From: Massilia atriviolacea
GTDB lineage: Bacteria > Pseudomonadota > Gammaproteobacteria > Burkholderiales > Burkholderiaceae_D
Assembly: GCF_003953935.1 (NCBI RefSeq)
Contig: NZ_RXLQ01000009.1
Span: forward strand, 1-42,955
Reading direction: 5' to 3'
Length of the DNA stretch: 42,955 nucleotides
A model generated the notes under the pieces. The model was not told where the DNA came from. It ran no database searches and was given only the letters and a program-made list of their open reading frames with translations. Below are positions 42,109 to 42,955 of this stretch, one piece after another. Made by a program: the position numbers and the translations under genes. Each line of letters starts with the position of its first letter. The stretch's first letter is position 1.

Positions 42109-42351
42109 TCACCCTCCCCGCCGCGCCGATCCGCGGCACACTCGCCGGATAGCGCCGGTTTCCGCCCCGAATCGGATGCCGCATCGATCAGCCGTGTTCA
42201 CATCGGCGCCGCCGGTGCAGGCGAAATCGCGCGAACGCCCCCCAAAATACCCGCTCATTTCCGCTGTTTCGCCCCTCAAGTTTCGGCCACGCCTGCCGTC
42301 AAGCGCCGCGATCCGGGTTTGCTTGAGGGTCCAAATAAAAAATATACCTCC

Positions 42352-42378
42352 TAAACTTTCCGTCCGGTAACCCGTTAC
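42352..42378 (+). promoter_or_regulatory. Sigma-28 (FliA)-type promoter of flagellin
   Basis: TAAACTTT (42352-42359), an 11-base spacer and CCCGTTAC (42371-42378) match the FliA pattern TAAAGTTT-N11-GCCGATAA at seven and five of eight positions with exact spacing. The leader to the ATG would be about 90 bases. Flagellin genes are classic class 3 FliA targets, which supports the call. Confidence 0.65.
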
Positions 42379-42477
42379 AAAAAAGGACTGCGGTGTGATT
42401 GTCCCGGACCGAAGGGGCAGACCAAAGCGAAGGCACGTTGCCAACATGTATAAGCAGTCTCTGCAAGGAGTAATACC

Positions 42478-42955
42478 ATGAGCGTAATCAACACCAACAC
42501 CGCGTCGCTGAATGCACAACGCAACCTGAGCACCTCGGCTTCCGGCCTGGCCACGTCGCTGCAACGCCTCTCTTCCGGCCTGCGTATCAACAGCGCCAAG
42601 GACGATGCTGCCGGCCTGGCGATTTCGGAACGCTTCACGTCCCAGATCCGCGGTCTGGATCAGGCCAAGCGCAATGCCAACGACGGCGTGTCGATGTTGC
42701 AAACGGCCGAAGGTTCGTTGCAATCGACTGGCAATATTCTGCAGCGCGTACGTGAACTGGCTGTGCAGTCCTCGAATGCGACCAACTCCGCCGGCGACCG
42801 TAAAGCGATCCAGGCCGAGGTTGGCCAACTGTTGTCGGAAGCCGACCGTATTTCGCAAACTTCGGAATTCAACGGCCTGAAACTGCTCGACGGCAGCTTC
42901 GGTACCGCGACCTTCCAGGTCGGCGCGAATGCCGGCCAGACCATCCAGGCAACGA
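42478..42955 (+). CDS. fliC: Flagellin, N-terminal part (runs off the window)
   Basis: 159 residues visible; the gene continues past the right edge. The N-terminal D0/D1 region is canonical: [17 protein letters not shown], then [72 protein letters not shown] and FNGLKLLDG. It forms the flagellar filament after export by the flagellar type III system. ATG 42478 follows AAGGAG (42465-42470) by seven bases, and a FliA-type promoter stands upstream. The central variable domain, where glycan sites usually lie, is outside the window. Its position after a sugar/OGT operon suggests it may be glycosylated (inference). Confidence 0.97.
   Translation, partial: MSVINTNTASLNAQRNLSTSASGLATSLQRLSSGLRINSAKDDAAGLAISERFTSQIRGLDQAKRNANDGVSMLQTAEGSLQSTGNILQRVRELAVQSSNATNSAGDRKAIQAEVGQLLSEADRISQTSEFNGLKLLDGSFGTATFQVGANAGQTIQAT

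Overview
The window is high-GC, gene-dense chromosomal DNA. It most resembles a motile betaproteobacterium of the Oxalobacteraceae (Massilia/Duganella/Telluria-like). This is inferred from the gmk-rpoZ-spoT block, several PEP-CTERM proteins, a SPINDLY-type glycosyltransferase locus beside flagellin, and dispersed GTCGTTCCCGCGCAGGCGGGAAC palindromes. No IS element, integrase, CRISPR array or rRNA was seen.

Layout. 1-123 is the end of a chemotaxis receptor, followed by a palindromic repeat array (186-676). 707-2526 (minus) is rdgB-hemW. 2762-7550 (plus) is an accessory block: a CorA/ZntB-like transporter, a DUF3616 protein, an unusual tRNA-like gene with its own promoter, a zinc-ribbon short-chain dehydrogenase homologue that lacks the catalytic Tyr, and a leucine-rich-repeat protein. 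This block separates rdgB-hemW from rph. 7590-10304 (minus) is a Ser/Thr kinase, PP2C phosphatase and rph. 10389-14701 (plus) is yicC, gmk, rpoZ and the (p)ppGpp synthetase/hydrolase. 14784-17464 (minus) is a TonB-dependent receptor followed by a heme oxygenase that seems to start at ATT. 17631-19777 (plus) is a pair of exported Asp-box proteins. 19774-21680 (minus) is greB and DUF3422. 21909-23521 (plus) is a tandem pair of PEP-CTERM proteins. 23553-27618 (minus) is a large RTX/cadherin-like secreted protein and a DUF2233 glycosidase-like protein.

From 27833 everything reads on the plus strand. A cytosolic PAS histidine kinase and NarL-type regulator come first, then a diguanylate cyclase. 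An unbroken chain of eight overlapping or nearly abutting genes follows (31425-40324): a TPR/OGT-type glycosyltransferase, CDP-glucose synthesis (rfbF, rfbG), a C-methyltransferase, an RmlC-like epimerase, an FkbM methyltransferase, an NAD-dependent sugar epimerase/reductase and a hexapeptide acyltransferase. Next are a truncated and an intact copy of a PEP-CTERM protein with a TLDc-like domain. The window ends inside flagellin, which has a sigma-28-type promoter.

How the genes may work together (inference): the 31-40 kb operon looks like a machine that builds a branched, methylated, possibly acylated CDP-deoxysugar and attaches it to protein. The flagellin 2 kb downstream is the obvious candidate acceptor. 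The most novel-looking material is the tRNA-like/SDR/LRR cassette (4.8-7.6 kb), the non-AUG heme oxygenase, the Asp-box protein pair, and the PEP-CTERM TLDc protein with its decayed duplicate.
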